A DNA stretch of 64,000 bases from Selaginella moellendorffii (taxonomy: Eukaryota; Streptophyta; Lycopodiopsida; Selaginellales; Selaginellaceae): assembly GCF_000143415.4 (NCBI RefSeq), contig NW_003314421.1:153525-217524 (forward strand), read 5' to 3'. Below, one piece after another: positions 31,701 through 43,600 of this stretch (its first letter is position 1; each line of letters starts with the position of its first letter). The translations under genes were made by a program, and so were the position numbers. The notes under the pieces are model-generated. The model was not told the origin of the DNA. It searched no databases and saw only the letters and a list, made by a program, of their open reading frames with translations.

Positions 31701-33335
31701 CCCATGGAAATGTGGACCACAATGGTGATCCAGGAGCTGGTTGAAGGGAGTATTGGCCAGATAGTGGCTGGTCTCAAAACTGTAGAAGCAAAGGGTGTCC
31801 TTGGCCCCATCCGACTCAACGTTTTTGTGTCAGCCTCAGCTGAAATCCTGGCAAAGATTGCAGTGCTAGGCAAATATATCAGGATCCAAATGGAGAACTC
31901 GGAATCTAGATGCAACTTTTGTCAGTGTGTCAGACATCAGGAGGAGGCCTGCTCATTCAAGTGGAATAGGCTGGCCTCCCATAAGCCTTTTGAGCTATCG
32001 GAAGAGCAGGAGAAGATCTTGAAGGCATGCCCTCCAGACCAAGCTCCCCACATTCACTTCCCAGTTGCTCCACCACTCTTGGGTTCTTCCTCACAGCCCC
32101 AACTATTCAAGTGACCTATCACAGATGCCAAAGGGGATGGCTTCCAGCCGGTCCTCCCTCTAATAGTAGGAATGGCGGTCAAGTGGATTCCGCCTAAGCG
32201 GGAATTAAGTCCCACTAAGGTGGGAGACTGGCTGATGTGCTGTGGGAGCACAGCCTTCCTAGAGGTTGTTACCATTGGCAACTACCAGACACACCTGGAG
32301 AGTGCCATCATTGAGTGGATAGGCTTTGCGAAATACACTGTCCGAGGCTTCTCCTGGACAAAGTATAGGGGGGAGATGACTGTGGTGTGGACCATCTCCA
32401 CAGAATGGAGGGCAAGACCCCGCAACACTTCACTTTCTTGGAAGGACGTGGCTCCATAACAACACTCACAATTGTCACTTGGAACTGTCGAGGACTCAGC
32501 TGGACCGGCAGTTGACTCAACAAAAGGGCGCAGCTCAAGTCCCACATCCATGAGATCAACTTAGAAAGAGGCATCAGCATCCTGTATCTGCAAGAGCACA
32601 AAATGACCGAGGCCCCAGACTACACCTTTGGTATGAGGGGATGTGGAACCTGGCCACGCAAGCAGTACCCAGATCAGGAGGTGGCACAGTGATAGTCTCA
32701 ACCAAATGGTCTGCTCAGGTATGAAACCACATTGTCTTGTTTCAAGGAAAGGCTCAGCTGCTTGTCCTTCATCTCCACTTCGAATGGGGGGTTAATTAAT
32801 GTCTATGCACCAACTGGGAAAGGAAGACGTGCAGAATTCTAGTTGAGCATGTCGCAATCTGCCCAAGGGCAAGCAGATGAATGGCTGGTCCTAGGAGACT
32901 TTGGTTGAGGACATTTGCGATCGTAGGGGAATGCAGGAAACAATTCAACTACGCAAGCGGGAGCAGCGAAGTTAACTCGTGGACACACTAGGGATCATGA
33001 ACCTCGAACATATAGTGGGGTTCGCACCTCATGCTCACCTCTTTATGAGGCGGCAGACAATGACCTCCCAGTCGAGACTGGACCAGATCTATGCCTCAAC
33101 TCGCATACGGCAGGATGGTGGAAGCCTTAAAACGTGGCTCGGTTTCACCTCCTTCTCAGATCACGACCCCCTCTGCTGTGTGATCAAGCTTCAAAGGAAC
33201 AAAGGGACAGCAGTCCAGCGTTCAATCACGAGAGCAACGCTGCGAGACTCGGTGACAATCAGGCTAATACATGACACCCTCGTGCAAGACAAGATGGGAC
33301 TGATCCCAATGCTCTTGTCTTGCTCCCAGAACAAT
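28782..33335 (+). mobile_element. LINE continued: ORF1 and ORF2 start, interrupted by TRIM
   Basis: Continuation of the LINE that starts at 20232, after the LTR-B insertion. ORF1 is degenerate but parallels the LINE at 40-48 kb block by block: RSGVTTRAAARAAA (29860), DPHHFVERIQ and LGPTLREAQELITK (30790-30950), KHEKKKVKRATRWKLK (31155), KGVLGPIRLNVFVSASAE (31790), a CCHC knuckle CNFCQCVRHQEEAC (~31915) and VKWIPPKRELSPTKVGDWL (32178). ORF2 begins at about 32463 with IVTWNCRGLS and runs through part of the endonuclease (RLDQIYAST, FSDHDPL). It stops at 33335, where MOT1 pseudogene sequence starts. The reverse transcriptase is absent. Confidence 0.82.
29156..29716 (+). mobile_element. TRIM element inside LINE ORF1
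   Basis: Second TRIM of the same family. Its LTRs are 29156-29318 (shortened by internal deletion) and 29524-29716, both TGTAAGC to GCTTACA. The primer-binding site TTTGGTATCAGAG starts at 29320. The flanks GAGTT (29151-29155) and GAGTG (29717-29721) are a probable target duplication with one mismatch. LTR divergence is clearly higher than in the TRIM at 26193, so this insertion is older. LINE ORF1 sequence lies on both sides. Confidence 0.88.
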
Positions 33336-34110
33336 CCTCCTCATGAACGCTAGGATGATCCCGAGCACGAACACTGCCAAGGCAGTCGGGATCCTCTGGA
33401 AAAACTTCACAAGCTTTGACGATCTCGCTTGATGTTCTTCACAGTGCTCTTCATGATCATCGTGATGACGATCACCTTCACTGTTTGTCATGAAGTACTC
33501 GTAGCCCTCACCGGATACATTCACCAGCATGATGAATGCAAAGCAAATCACTGTGAGGAGAATTCCATCCAAGTCCAGCTGTGGTCAATCACCCATTGCC
33601 TTGTCCCTAGAGAGATTTTGATCCTTCATCAAGTGAGTGACAGCCTTGACCGCGAAAGAGCCCATGCGCAAGCTGGATGCCACAAACCACCGGCAATGGC
33701 ACGATCCAAGCCACGACCCGTGATCAAGCCCATGGTTCCAAGCACAAACACGATCGCAGACACAGTGATCCCCGCGGCCATGATCTCATCCACATGGAGA
33801 TGCTTGGATTCGGTGAAGGCCACCACTGTGATGGATTTCGTGGGCTGGACAGGCATTGGCACACCAAAGAGCACACTAGTGAGAATGTTGTAGATGCCTG
33901 TGGCGATGAGAGATGTACCAAGATCCATGCCATTGATGAGAGCTAGAGCCATGACAATCGGGATGAATGTGCCCAGGTCGCCCAGCGAGCTGCTGAGCTC
34001 CTGCCATGGCCGCCTGCACTGGAGATTGCTGCGCAGCCCTGTGCCATCACTGGGAGAATCCACCGCTCCTCCCGCTCATGCCTCTTCCTCCATGGATGGG
34101 TGCCACTGCC
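33336..34110 (-). pseudogene. MOT1: MOT1 molybdate transporter pseudogene, copy A
   Basis: The N-terminal half of a plant molybdate transporter (sulfate-transporter-like membrane family). It shows WQELSSSLGDLGTFIPIVMA, LFGVPMPVQPTKSI and, after a frame change, LDGILLTVICFAFIMLV. The frame is broken after RGLDRAIAGG, where neighbouring frames carry IVPLPVVCGIQLA and then FAVKAVT, which are what intact family members have. The copy ends abruptly at 33336 against LINE sequence, losing the C-terminal half. A TATA-like TATATAAAT lies at 34122-34114 on the minus strand. It is a partial duplicate of the copy at 55151-56490 and shares at least one frameshift with it. Not functional. Confidence 0.85.
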
Positions 34111-34329
34111 TAAATTTATATAGTCCAAAAGCTGGCTACCAAGAGACCATTGGAAATGAGCAAAGAATTTTCTCTTTAATCATACATGATAATCTGTCAA
34201 AGAATACCCTCTTTAATCACGAGGACACAGAATCTACACCCACACTAGTTTCAAACAAAATTGCTACTATTTGCTAGTAGAATTCCTAGAATCTACACTT
34301 AAAGCTTCAACACCATGAGATCTTTGTCC

Positions 34330-34800
34330 TCAATTTCTAGACTTTGCTCCCAGCAAGCACATCCAATCCACTGAAACTGGCTTATAAGGCATGCTCCTCA
34401 CAAGTTCCTCAGCCTCTTCCACACACCCAGCTCGCCCCAAGCAATCCACCATGCAGCAGTAACCTTGCCTTGATCCTTGGTAGTGGCGAGATGCCCTTCT
34501 TGGGCGTGTGCCAAGAACATAATGACCCACAAGTGGCAGTCACATTGCTCCATGGAGTCAAACACTGCTTGCGTGCGCTGGATCTTGCCCAGCTTGCCAT
34601 ACCAAATGATGACGAGATTGGAGAGGTAGTAGCAATCGCCAGGCAGCATTTGCTTCTGGGCGATCTCAATCCGGGAATGGGCATCGATTGCCTGCGAGGA
34701 ATTGGTCGCAGAAGTGATGAGATCCACACACTCGGACTTGGACAGCATCAGTTTCGCTCGACACCAAAGCTAGCCTCTCACAAGATTAGAGAGAAGGGAG
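34330..34800 (-). pseudogene. PPR protein pseudogene, copy A
   Basis: A pentatricopeptide-repeat gene relic on the minus strand. The start region encodes an LS-type repeat pair (AIDAHSRIEIAQKQ, CYYLSNLVIIWYGKLGKIQ, VFDSMEQCDCHLWVIMF). In another frame CCMVDCLGRAGCVEEAEEL follows, ending CLLGAKSRN. The latter is the typical C-terminal PPR/E-motif region, so most of the middle of the gene has been deleted and the ends joined with a frameshift. Such proteins bind organelle RNA. It is in the same order and orientation relative to MOT1 as copy B, from which it differs by an extra ~80 bp. Confidence 0.8.
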
Positions 34801-34942
34801 AGATTAGGGAAATTCTCGATGGCATCCTTCCAAGGTAGCACTTCCAGGATCCCCTAGCTTGGTTTGTTCATTCTAGTGAGTCAATGCATTGCAAAGAGCT
34901 TTTCTTAGCTGCCTTCAAACAGTTTCCTTAGGCACTATTCCA

Positions 34943-35172
34943 TCTATGTTCTGTCCAACTGCGATCTTTAGTCTTAATCATTCCATGGCAAAGTCTCTCC
35001 ACGGCACTCATCCAAAATGCTAAGGCCTTTAGGGATGGACAAAAGGCTATGATGGGGATAGATCACACCCGGTATTCAAGTCATGGGACCAGTATTTTAC
35101 ATATTGTGGCCATTCAAGGTATATTTGTGCTGTTTCATTTTCAATCACTTGATGTTATCTTTTGTACTCCAG
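34943..35172. other. spacer, nothing recognised
   Basis: Follows the end of the duplicated MOT1-PPR block (similarity with copy B ends near 34942). No coding or repeat signal is visible until the candidate exon at 35173. Confidence 0.5.
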
Positions 35173-35333
35173 GTTTGGACAAGTGAAAGACCTAGTCAAT
35201 GTGTCTCTGGATTCTATTGCAGACATGAGGAAACTAGAAGAGGATCAAAAGATGTATGCATGCAGAATGTTTGGATGGGTTAAGAACACAGCAATGTGCA
35301 AGTATTTGGAGCCAAAGCTCAGTGTGAAAAAGA
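35173..35333 (+). pseudogene. orphan exon-like ORF, unknown
   Basis: An open stretch bounded by a splice acceptor (TTTTGTACTCCAG ending at 35172) and a strong donor (AAAAAGA then GTAAGTA at 35334). It encodes FGQVKDLVNVSLDSIADMRK and then a charged segment with MYACRMFGWVKNT. It lacks a start codon. No neighbouring exons are found. It could be one exon of a broken gene or captured sequence. I do not recognise the protein. Confidence 0.35.
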
Positions 35334-35799
35334 GTAAGTAAAACTTCATAGTTTGTTCTGTCCACAATCAATCTGAGAATTTTTCTGGACTATAGAAGCA
35401 AAGCATTTGCCTATATATTTGTGTGTGTGTAGGCTACAATACCATATACTAATGTTAGCATAGTGGGATTTTAGTAGGTGTCAGATTAATTTCAATCAAG
35501 ACCATTCGCTCTTGTATATAAACTAAGGTTTTTGGGTTAATTTGTATTCCCTTTCCATATTTCATGCACTTACATTGGTGGAAGTGAGGGGCATCTTTGA
35601 TTACCCCTGAAGAGTGCTTGAATTTGGGATTTTGATTTAGATCTAGTTTTTTCCATTTCCTTTCTTTTGTTTTTTCTTTTCAAGATTTTGGTTTAGATTT
35701 AGCTTTTGCATTGTTTAAATTTTCCTTTTCTTCTAGCTTTTCTTTATTTCTCTTCTTTTACTCTTTCCTTTCAATTCATCTTCATGGCAGAGCAACAGT
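35334..35799. other. T-rich spacer
   Basis: Pyrimidine-rich sequence with runs of TTTC and TTCTTT, especially 35640-35780. No gene or clear repeat. Confidence 0.5.
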
Positions 35800-37685
35800 C
35801 TCCTCTTCCTTTGACTCTATAATAATAGTTGGTGCAATTGTTTGATACTATGCACTTGCAATTGCTTGGTGTTATGTGCTTGCAATTGCACAACCAAACT
35901 TAGTTGATGGCTGCATTCATGGCATATGGTATAGCTCCTCTTGCCCAATTTTTGTGTTCGGTTGGAGTTCTTTCGTGGGAATCTTGGGGATGATGTATAC
36001 CATTGGTTTGATCACTTCACAATGATTACCACATATCATTCTTGGGATGATGCTAAACCCTTGGCGTCAACAATGTCCTATTGGTGCTACTACAGTGAAA
36101 GGTTTGGACACCGAAATGTATTTGGGAAACAAGGAGTTGCACAAGCAATAGAGGGACATTGTATGAATAAGTCAGTGACCCTTCCATTTTTCTTTTGGGA
36201 GTATCATAAAAGGGTTCACTCGGCACCAGTTTATCCAGTCTTTACTTTTTAAGCTCGTTTTTATAACAAAAGGTCTTCTATTATTCTCTCTGTATTGGTT
36301 GATATAGATTCGAGTTTATCTTCTATTGCTCAACTTGTTACTATACATTGCTATCTACACTTGCATCTTGCATCAGAGCTAATTTTCATTCTTTATGGCA
36401 ATGGCCATACACATGCATGTGCATGGGATGGGGTGGACCTAATTGTGCATGTAAGCGATCTTGAGTTTGGGTTGCAATCATTGTGGGTGGTGCCGAATCA
36501 AGCTTTTGACTTCATCCTTAGTATGGATTGGTTATAGTGCAATTATACCAAATGTGACTTTGAGGCTTCTCCCTCTTGTCTCATATTTCCTTATATTTCA
36601 TAGATTCCTCTCACTTCCGTACTTTTTTGTCCCTCTACTTGAAGCGGTTAAAGTGCGTATTTGGGTTCAAGAACATGACTTATCTTGGGTACCGTATTTC
36701 TCATGAGGGTTTGCAAGTTGATCCTAACAAACTTATGGCTATTTTAAAGTTCCCTACTCTAAAGTGTGTGAATGATGTGCAACGCTTCCTGGGCAAGGTA
36801 CAATATCTCGGTCATTTTGTGGATCATATTTTTTATTGCACTACACCGTTGCGAGCATTGTTGAAGTCATTAATATCATCTTTCATCTGGTCTTCGGATT
36901 GTGAGTGGGAATTTGTGGATCTCAAAAAGCTATTGACGACTCCTCTAGTTTTGGCATATCTTGACCACACTCGACCTTTCATTTTGCGTGTGGATGCTTC
37001 TCATATTAGTCTTTGAGGAGTGCTGATGCAAGAGAGCCCGAGTGTGCCTGGTTAGTGTCATTCCATTGCATATATAAGCCATATATTACAACCAACGGAG
37101 GTGAACTACTTCACGACAAAGAAAAGAGTGTTTAGTAGCAGTCTAGGGTTTTGAGAAACTTTATGCATATTTACATGGTTCTCAAAACGTTACTAGAAGG
37201 TGATTATGCTACCGTTACTTCATTATTAAAGAGGAAGAACCTGGTTGGTCATACTGTTTAGTGGGCCTTGAAGCTTCAGATATATGTTTTTCGTGTTGTT
37301 CATCCCCCGGGAAGTTCTATGGCTGATGCTAATACCCTTTCTCAAGATCTTCTTCCTTTTTCACTTTCTTCTCATGATTCTGACAAGCATGTTGTTCTAG
37401 CATCTGTGAATTTTCTAGATAAGAATTCTGTGCCATCGGTGGTTGTGGGCATGGCCTCCTGTTCATTATTGGACGAATACAAACATCTTACTCCTGTAAT
37501 ACATCTGCCTAAGGATCATGTCCTCGTAGAGCTCCAATCCCTCCTCCCTCATCACAAGCTGGAGAAATTCCTTGATAGGGCCACTGTGGCGGCAGTGGCA
37601 ATACAGCTGATCCATGGAAATCCTGGCCCTCTTGCCTGCAAATGCACTGCTACTGGCTACCATACTGGAGATTGCATATAAGAAT
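35800..37685 (+). mobile_element. Ty3/gypsy retrotransposon remnant (gag-PR-RT-RH)
   Basis: Decayed polyprotein in the order expected for Ty3/gypsy. A gag-like segment at 35941-36252 has FFRGNLGDDVYHWFDHFTMI. A retropepsin-like segment at 36295-36537 has HTHACAWDGVDLIVHVSDLE and LWVVPNQAFDFILSMDWL, but the active-site DSG is altered. The end of the reverse transcriptase and the RNase H start at 36650-37015 with MTYLGYRISHEGLQVDPNKL, FLGKVQYLGHFV and FILRVDASH. The end of RNase H near 37300 has VHPPGSSMADANTLSQ. The catalytic core of the reverse transcriptase is mostly missing between 36540 and 36640. No integrase or LTRs are recognised nearby. Dead. Confidence 0.8.
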
Positions 37686-38514
37686 GTCTGTCAAACCCAT
37701 AGCAGCGTATCAGCCACACTAATGGTAGCAAGTATATTTGCAAAGTATTGAAAATGCCAAAACATACTTGTAGTTACAAAAAAGAACTTTGAAACTTTAA
37801 TACATATAAATTCCTCTAAAGCACCGATGTGACTAACAAGGAAACCATAGACACCAAACATGTTTGTATATTGCTGATTTATATCTAAGGGGCAGAGTGC
37901 TGCTCTTTTGAGACAAAAGTAGCTTCCAAGTCTAACTAGTAGATGATAGTGATGTAGTCAAGTGAATGGTTGGGGCCATTTATTGAGGCCTTATGTCAAG
38001 TATAAAATCTTGACTCCATTTTATTCCATTGTCATTACACCACAAGTGAGAGCTCAAGCTACCCCTAGTGCCCTTTTGTTTGCCAAAGTTGTGGCCTATT
38101 AAGCACCATCTTTGACCATATATTAAAGTATAAGAACTTGGTTAGGGGAATTTCAAGAAAAGGTGTAGCATAGTTGCTATACTTTTTTTGTCTTTTATCA
38201 CCAGATTGTAATATTAGTATTAGAGAAGTTAATTGTGATGGTTGACCAAGAGGAACATTAGAATCTTATTATCGATGGTGGTGCCAATAATATTGCCAAT
38301 AGAGTCATAAAGGTTTGGACTATCCATAATGTTGTTCATAAGCTGCAAACCCTCAATCAAATTAGCAAGAAATGCAAGAAGAGATGCATATTATGACAAT
38401 TACCATGTGTGGGTATGTTAAGGCACTCAAAGCTCACTCCAAATAAGACTTTCTTAGTGGATTGGCTCAAGATTCCAACCCTTTTTAGTGATTGTGGCAT
38501 GAATAAGTGTCTAG
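37686..38514. other. AT-rich spacer, nothing recognised
   Basis: No convincing open frame, RNA gene or structured repeat is seen. It may be decayed retrotransposon sequence. Confidence 0.5.
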
Positions 38515-39060
38515 CAATTGCAAAGGGTTCCAAAAGTATAGGAAGGAGAGTGAAGATAAAGACCCATTCTTGAAGGAACTCTTTAGAGGTGCTTTTAAAC
38601 TATGTTAAGGTTAGGGCTAGGGGTTAATAGCCTTAGGTGAGTGAGCATATATTTAAGGGGTGTCAGAGAAGAGCAATACTCATTCTCAGAAGAGAAACTG
38701 ACTACAATACTTTCATCTTAAATAAAATGGTGCCCCACTTGAGTACTATAAGGTTCATTGGTCCTTGCCCCTTCCTAAAGGCTTAAGCCTTCCCTTTGGG
38801 ATGGAAGTGGGGAGTTAGGGTACTTATATCGAATATTTAAATTATGGTGTTTCCCTTTGAGGTCTCAAACTATTATATACACCCCAAGATTTAGGATTTA
38901 GAACAAGTTTTGTTATACCTTAAAAACCTCAAGGATTAGTAGGTTAGCCAAACTTTAAGTTTAGTTTAACTCAAAAAAGGATTGGGAGAGAGTTTAAGAA
39001 TTTGTGAAGAAATGGTTAACACCCTATTACTTGTGTAGTGAGAGTTGGTCTTTTTATAAG
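38515..39060 (+). mobile_element. decayed LTR-A fragment
   Basis: Matches the second half of LTR-A (25680-26190 plus 26800-26880, and 50390-50990): GGTTCCAAAAGTATAG near 38530, TCTTGAAGGAACTCT at 38570, GGTGCCCCACTTGAGTAC at 38730, CTTCCCTTTGGGATGGAAGT at 38790 and GGATTGGGAGAGA at 38980. It is much more A/T-substituted than the other copies, as expected from old methylated-cytosine decay. Both ends are missing. Confidence 0.75.
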
Positions 39061-39900
39061 TGAAAAATCAAGCTTAATAAACAGAGTTATCTTTAAGCTT
39101 TGAAGATGCTTAAATCTCTACACTTTTAATTAAAGAAAAAAATATAAAAAATTAGTGTCTTTGGCAAGATTTCTACCACTAGATTTCTTGAACAAGTTTG
39201 CAATTAATACACAAAAAGCCCTATAACTTCGTGCTACCTTGGAATAGGCCCAATCTCATTTCTCATTTGTGCCACTTCTTTAGTGCCAATAGCTGTGTCA
39301 CCACTGCCAAGTGCCCCTTCTTTTCCTGGGTCCAGCCATCCTTATCACTTACTATTGGACCAAAATCTTCATGATTTCCCAATGGCAAGATTGTGATGGG
39401 GCAAATGTTACACACTAGATTGAGTGGTAGGCCAAGTCCAAGCTATAATGTCATTCCTCCACCATCTTCCTATGCCCATAAAGAAATATTCTATGGCTTT
39501 TGCACATCACTTAGGCATTGAGAGGGCACTTGCTAACTAAAGTGCTTCTTTCTTAGTTGTTACCAGTGTGGGTATGTACTAGCCCTTCCTCAACTTGTTA
39601 AGAGATTTCAGTAGAGTATCCAAGAGATAGTGGATACATAAATATTAAGCACTATATTGCTCTAGCACTTCGGTGAGCCAAGCTCTATAGTCCACAACAA
39701 TTGCCTTATCTAGGCATTTGTTGCAAGCAGCAAATCCAGCACTTATTTGCTAGGTAGTGGTCCATCTAGAAGGCATTCCAATGTCACTCTTGACACTCTA
39801 GTGAAGGACTAGAGCTTTTCTTACAAGCCAATGTGAAGGATAGGGGAAAACATTCACAATTAGTGTAGTGACAAAAAATTGTAAAGAATTAAAGAGAACA
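39061..39900. other. spacer, nothing recognised
   Basis: No gene or repeat unit identified. At 39888-39915 a short sequence resembling the forward TRIM LTR start (TGTAAAGAATTAAAGAGAAC) lies against the inverted TRIM that follows. Confidence 0.45.
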
Positions 39901-39923
39901 ACTTGAGGACAACAACTTGAATT

Positions 39924-40203
39924 TAGATTTCCCAGGAGGTCACCCTACCTACTATTATTTAAATCTAAGGACACTTAACCAAATATCCCAAAACCTTTAA
40001 CCGATTGGAAAAGGAAGTGTACTCTTATTCATAGGCCTTTTCCCTTTATATTTGAACCCTATGGATCATCTCTCAAGTTGTTCCCTTTAATTTCTTACAA
40101 TCCATTATGCTTTCTTGCAAGTTCACGCCCTCGTGAACAAAAGTTGAGAGCCACAACTCTCCTGAGAGCCCCACTCTTTTGACACCCTACCCCTCGGGTC
40201 GAT
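39924..40203 (-). mobile_element. TRIM (minus), left part, split by LINE insertion
   Basis: 3' LTR (39924-40099; its outer end begins as GGATTGTAAG on the minus strand) and part of the interior (40100-40203) of a TRIM read on the minus strand. The interior stops in CTACCCCTCGGGTCGA at 40188-40203. It resumes at 47971 with CTACCCCTTGGGTCGA on the far side of the LINE. Confidence 0.82.
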
Positions 40204-40699
40204 GAAACGTGTATGTACATTCCCCAATGTCCCTTAGGGACTAATACAAAAACCGGGCATGCTGCCCGAAGCTCATGCTACCTAGTGGAGATCTCCCTCA
40301 TGTAAAGTGATACTAAGCCTGCAGTAGAAGCGGCTGCGGTTGTCTCCGTCGTATCGTGTCCAAATCCAAGTCCCCCCTTCATGCTAACCGCAAGATCGAC
40401 TTCGGGGGGCACCATCTCCAATGAACCTTATTGTGTTCTCCTTCACCAAAACATGGCAACCATGCTTTCTGCCACTCCTCGAGCCTCTCAAGCTTCCCTC
40501 TGTCCCGAAGGATAGCATGGTGAAGCCGTACTGCCGCTAGTGTAAGTCTCCACCACTCTGCCAGTACCTATGATACTCTGACCTGTGTCCCGTCGAAGTG
40601 CGCCCGGTTACGTGCTTCCCAAATGCCTGGACACCCATCACACGCCATATCACCCATCGAGCATGGCCAAGTGCCTCCCACACAGGGACTCCTATCTCC

Positions 40700-43600
40700 A
40701 CCCCGGTCGCGTCCCACCGGACCTGAATTCCCCAGCCATGTCGTCCTCTGCACCTGATGTGTCACTGGGCTGGGCCCTGGGCAGGACCCCTCGCTTCCTC
40801 AAACCAGTGGAGCACGTCCCCACTGTGGGTCTCGAAATCCTGTGCCACGCCCAGCTCCTTCCCTGCCTTAATAATCTGGCGCCACACCTCCTTTGCAGTG
40901 TCGCACTCCCACAGTGCATGCTTGACTGTCTCGATTTCGCCACACTCCCTGCACCTACGACTCGCGTCGTCCTGGAATCACTGTCCAACCGGAAGCCCGT
41001 TGTTCGCTACCAACCACGAGGTGACTTTCACTTTTTCCTGCACGGGCAACTTCCAAAAGTGAATCGTGTTGTCCACCACTTGCTCCGCATCGACCCCCTG
41101 AGCTATCCACTTCTGCCACAGCTTTGGAATCTCCTCTCTTGCCTCCTCTCGCAATGTCAGTAGTCCATTCCGTGCTTCCTTGACTGCATAGGAGAAAAAG
41201 CTTCCTGTCCCTCATCGCCATGCGGCAGGGTCCCAGTCCAGATCTTCTAGTAGCTGCTGTCGCCACCATATCAATGATCCATCGCCCTCCAACCGGTCTT
41301 CCGATTCCACCATGTCCAGCCTCTTGGGTGACTGCTTAAGCACATGAATCCTCCCACGTACCTCATCATCCATGATATCTGGCATCTCTTGTTTCTCACC
41401 CATCGGGAGAAGCGTGTCTCCTCTCGTGATGCGAAACGGCAGTCCTATGTTGTGCTCTGGTGCGGCGACAAACCTCAACGTCCCCTTCTTCCCATGCTGG
41501 TGTAGGCACGGTGAATGCTCGAGTCCATGTCCCCAGCGGACGTCACACTGCATCGTGTTCCTCCCACTCCATTTGCCACTGGATCGCCACAAAGTCCCCT
41601 ACTTGAAGGCATCTTCTCGGCCACTTCGTCCCTACTTTCGTGTCGTTCACCACTCAGAGGAGTCGCAGAATGTCCAGCAGGATGTTGTGTCGCTTCCAAG
41701 GTCCAAACACTTGAGTCCTTCTCGCTGTTCGCCACCAATCCCTGTCAATCAATCCCGCCAGTTGCTTCATTGTCCGGAATCCACTTGCATGCATTTTCCT
41801 CCAGATCATGTGGTGTGTCTCTCGTCCCAGTGTCACACCTCCCACTTTGAACAGTGCGTTGAAAAACAGAGGCTGGTTAAGCCACTCCTCGGCCCTAGTC
41901 GGTGGTGTTTGCTCCAGCGGAAAGGCTCTCCACAATCGATGTAGGCTCTGGATGAAGTTGGCCCCTCTCACTACCTACATCGGTCCTTCTGCGAAGAGCC
42001 ACCGTGGGTCCTCCCACGGTTTGGCTGCATTGTGTTTGGGGCGTATCGCTAGGAGGCTCTGCCGGAACATGAGTCGCCACGGCTGTCTCCCCTGTTGCAA
42101 ACCCATGAGAAAAATCTTGTACCTCATCGCCTTCGCCATGTCACTGGGGTCAATGATCTCAAGCCCCCGTAGAATGCGCGGCCTCACTATAGATTGCCAC
42201 GCCACCTTGGCCATGGTTCGCCCTGCAGCCAATGCTCCATGCCATACATAGGTTCACACCATCTGTCTCACCTTCTGTAGTGTAGTTTCCAGCACCGGCC
42301 AAATCGAGAGGTGGTACCAGATGCTAGGGAGGATCACGCTCTTGACCACTACGATCCGGGCTGGGAGTCCGAGTTTCCTCGGTGTCCATTTCTGAACTGC
42401 AGTCAAGATCCTCTTGAGAAGCGTATCGTCCTGTGTAGCTACACTGTATTGGACCCCAACCTGGATTCCAAGGTACCGAGTGTCTTCGCCAGGGCGAAGC
42501 CATTGAAAGCCTATCTCCTGTCCCCAGGTCTCGATGCCTGGCTTTCCCCAGTTCACGCCTACTGACTTGTTCCAGTTTATGGCTGCCCTCGCTGCCATGT
42601 TGAAGATCTCCAGCTTGGACCTTGCTGCGTCCAGGTTCCCCGGGGTAGCAAGTAGGAAGAGTGTGGTGTCATCTGCAAATGCCCCGTCTTGCAGCTCTTG
42701 CGTCACAACTTGAGTTCCCGGGAGTTGTAGCCATTCAGAGGGCAGCACCAAGCCTTTTATATCCCCTCCATGCACGAGGAAAGAGCCCAGTGTCTCTACT
42801 ACTATCAGGAACAGGTAGGGGGCAAGTGGATATCCCTGTCTCACTAAGCCTCCCAAGTGAAAGGTTGGGCCCATCTCTCCATTCAGTGTGACTCGGCTTG
42901 AAGCTCCCCTATACAGCAGTGAGATACGTGAGATAGTCCTTGCCGGGATCCCTATCCTCCGCATGCAATCCTACAAGAAGTCCCAATCGACTCGATCGTA
43001 GGCCTTCTCAAAATCTAGTAGCCACGCTACAATCTGTTGATTTGAGACATTTGCCCACTGCTGTGCCAGGAGGTACGTCCATATGTTTTCTGCGATCTGT
43101 CGTCCCAGCACGAATCCAGTATGTTGTTCTCTGATGATGAGGGGCATGACTGGCTACAGCTTGAGTGCCATCGCCTTTGCGTATATTTTGTACGATGTGT
43201 TGAGCATGGTTATGGGGCGCCAGTTCCTAATTTCTTGGAGGTCACCCCATTTCGGAATCAATGCAATTTGTCCCTCTAGTATCTCCCCCGGCAGCACCCC
43301 TGTTTGCTATGCGTCTCGCCATGTCTCCAGGAGCATCAGGTCAACGTTGTCCCAATACTCCTCATAGAATGCCGGAAGGAGGCCGTCCATACCTGGCATC
43401 TTGTCATCGTTCAGCTGCTCCAGGGCTCGGTGGAGGTCTTCCAAAAAAAAGTCAACCACCAGCATCTCCAGGTACTCGTCGGGAACTTTGCGTGGAAGAG
43501 TGGACAGCACTTTGCTTGCGGCGTCTCTCCTATCCTGGGACCAGGGCTGGGCCGTGTACAGCTTCTGGTAAAACTCCTGTGCCAGCCCCTGCATTCCCTG

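Noticed and set aside
33429-33893. Plus-strand frames over the MOT1 pseudogenes (also 55859-56323)
   Set aside because: Antisense shadows of the membrane protein; all family motifs are on the minus strand.
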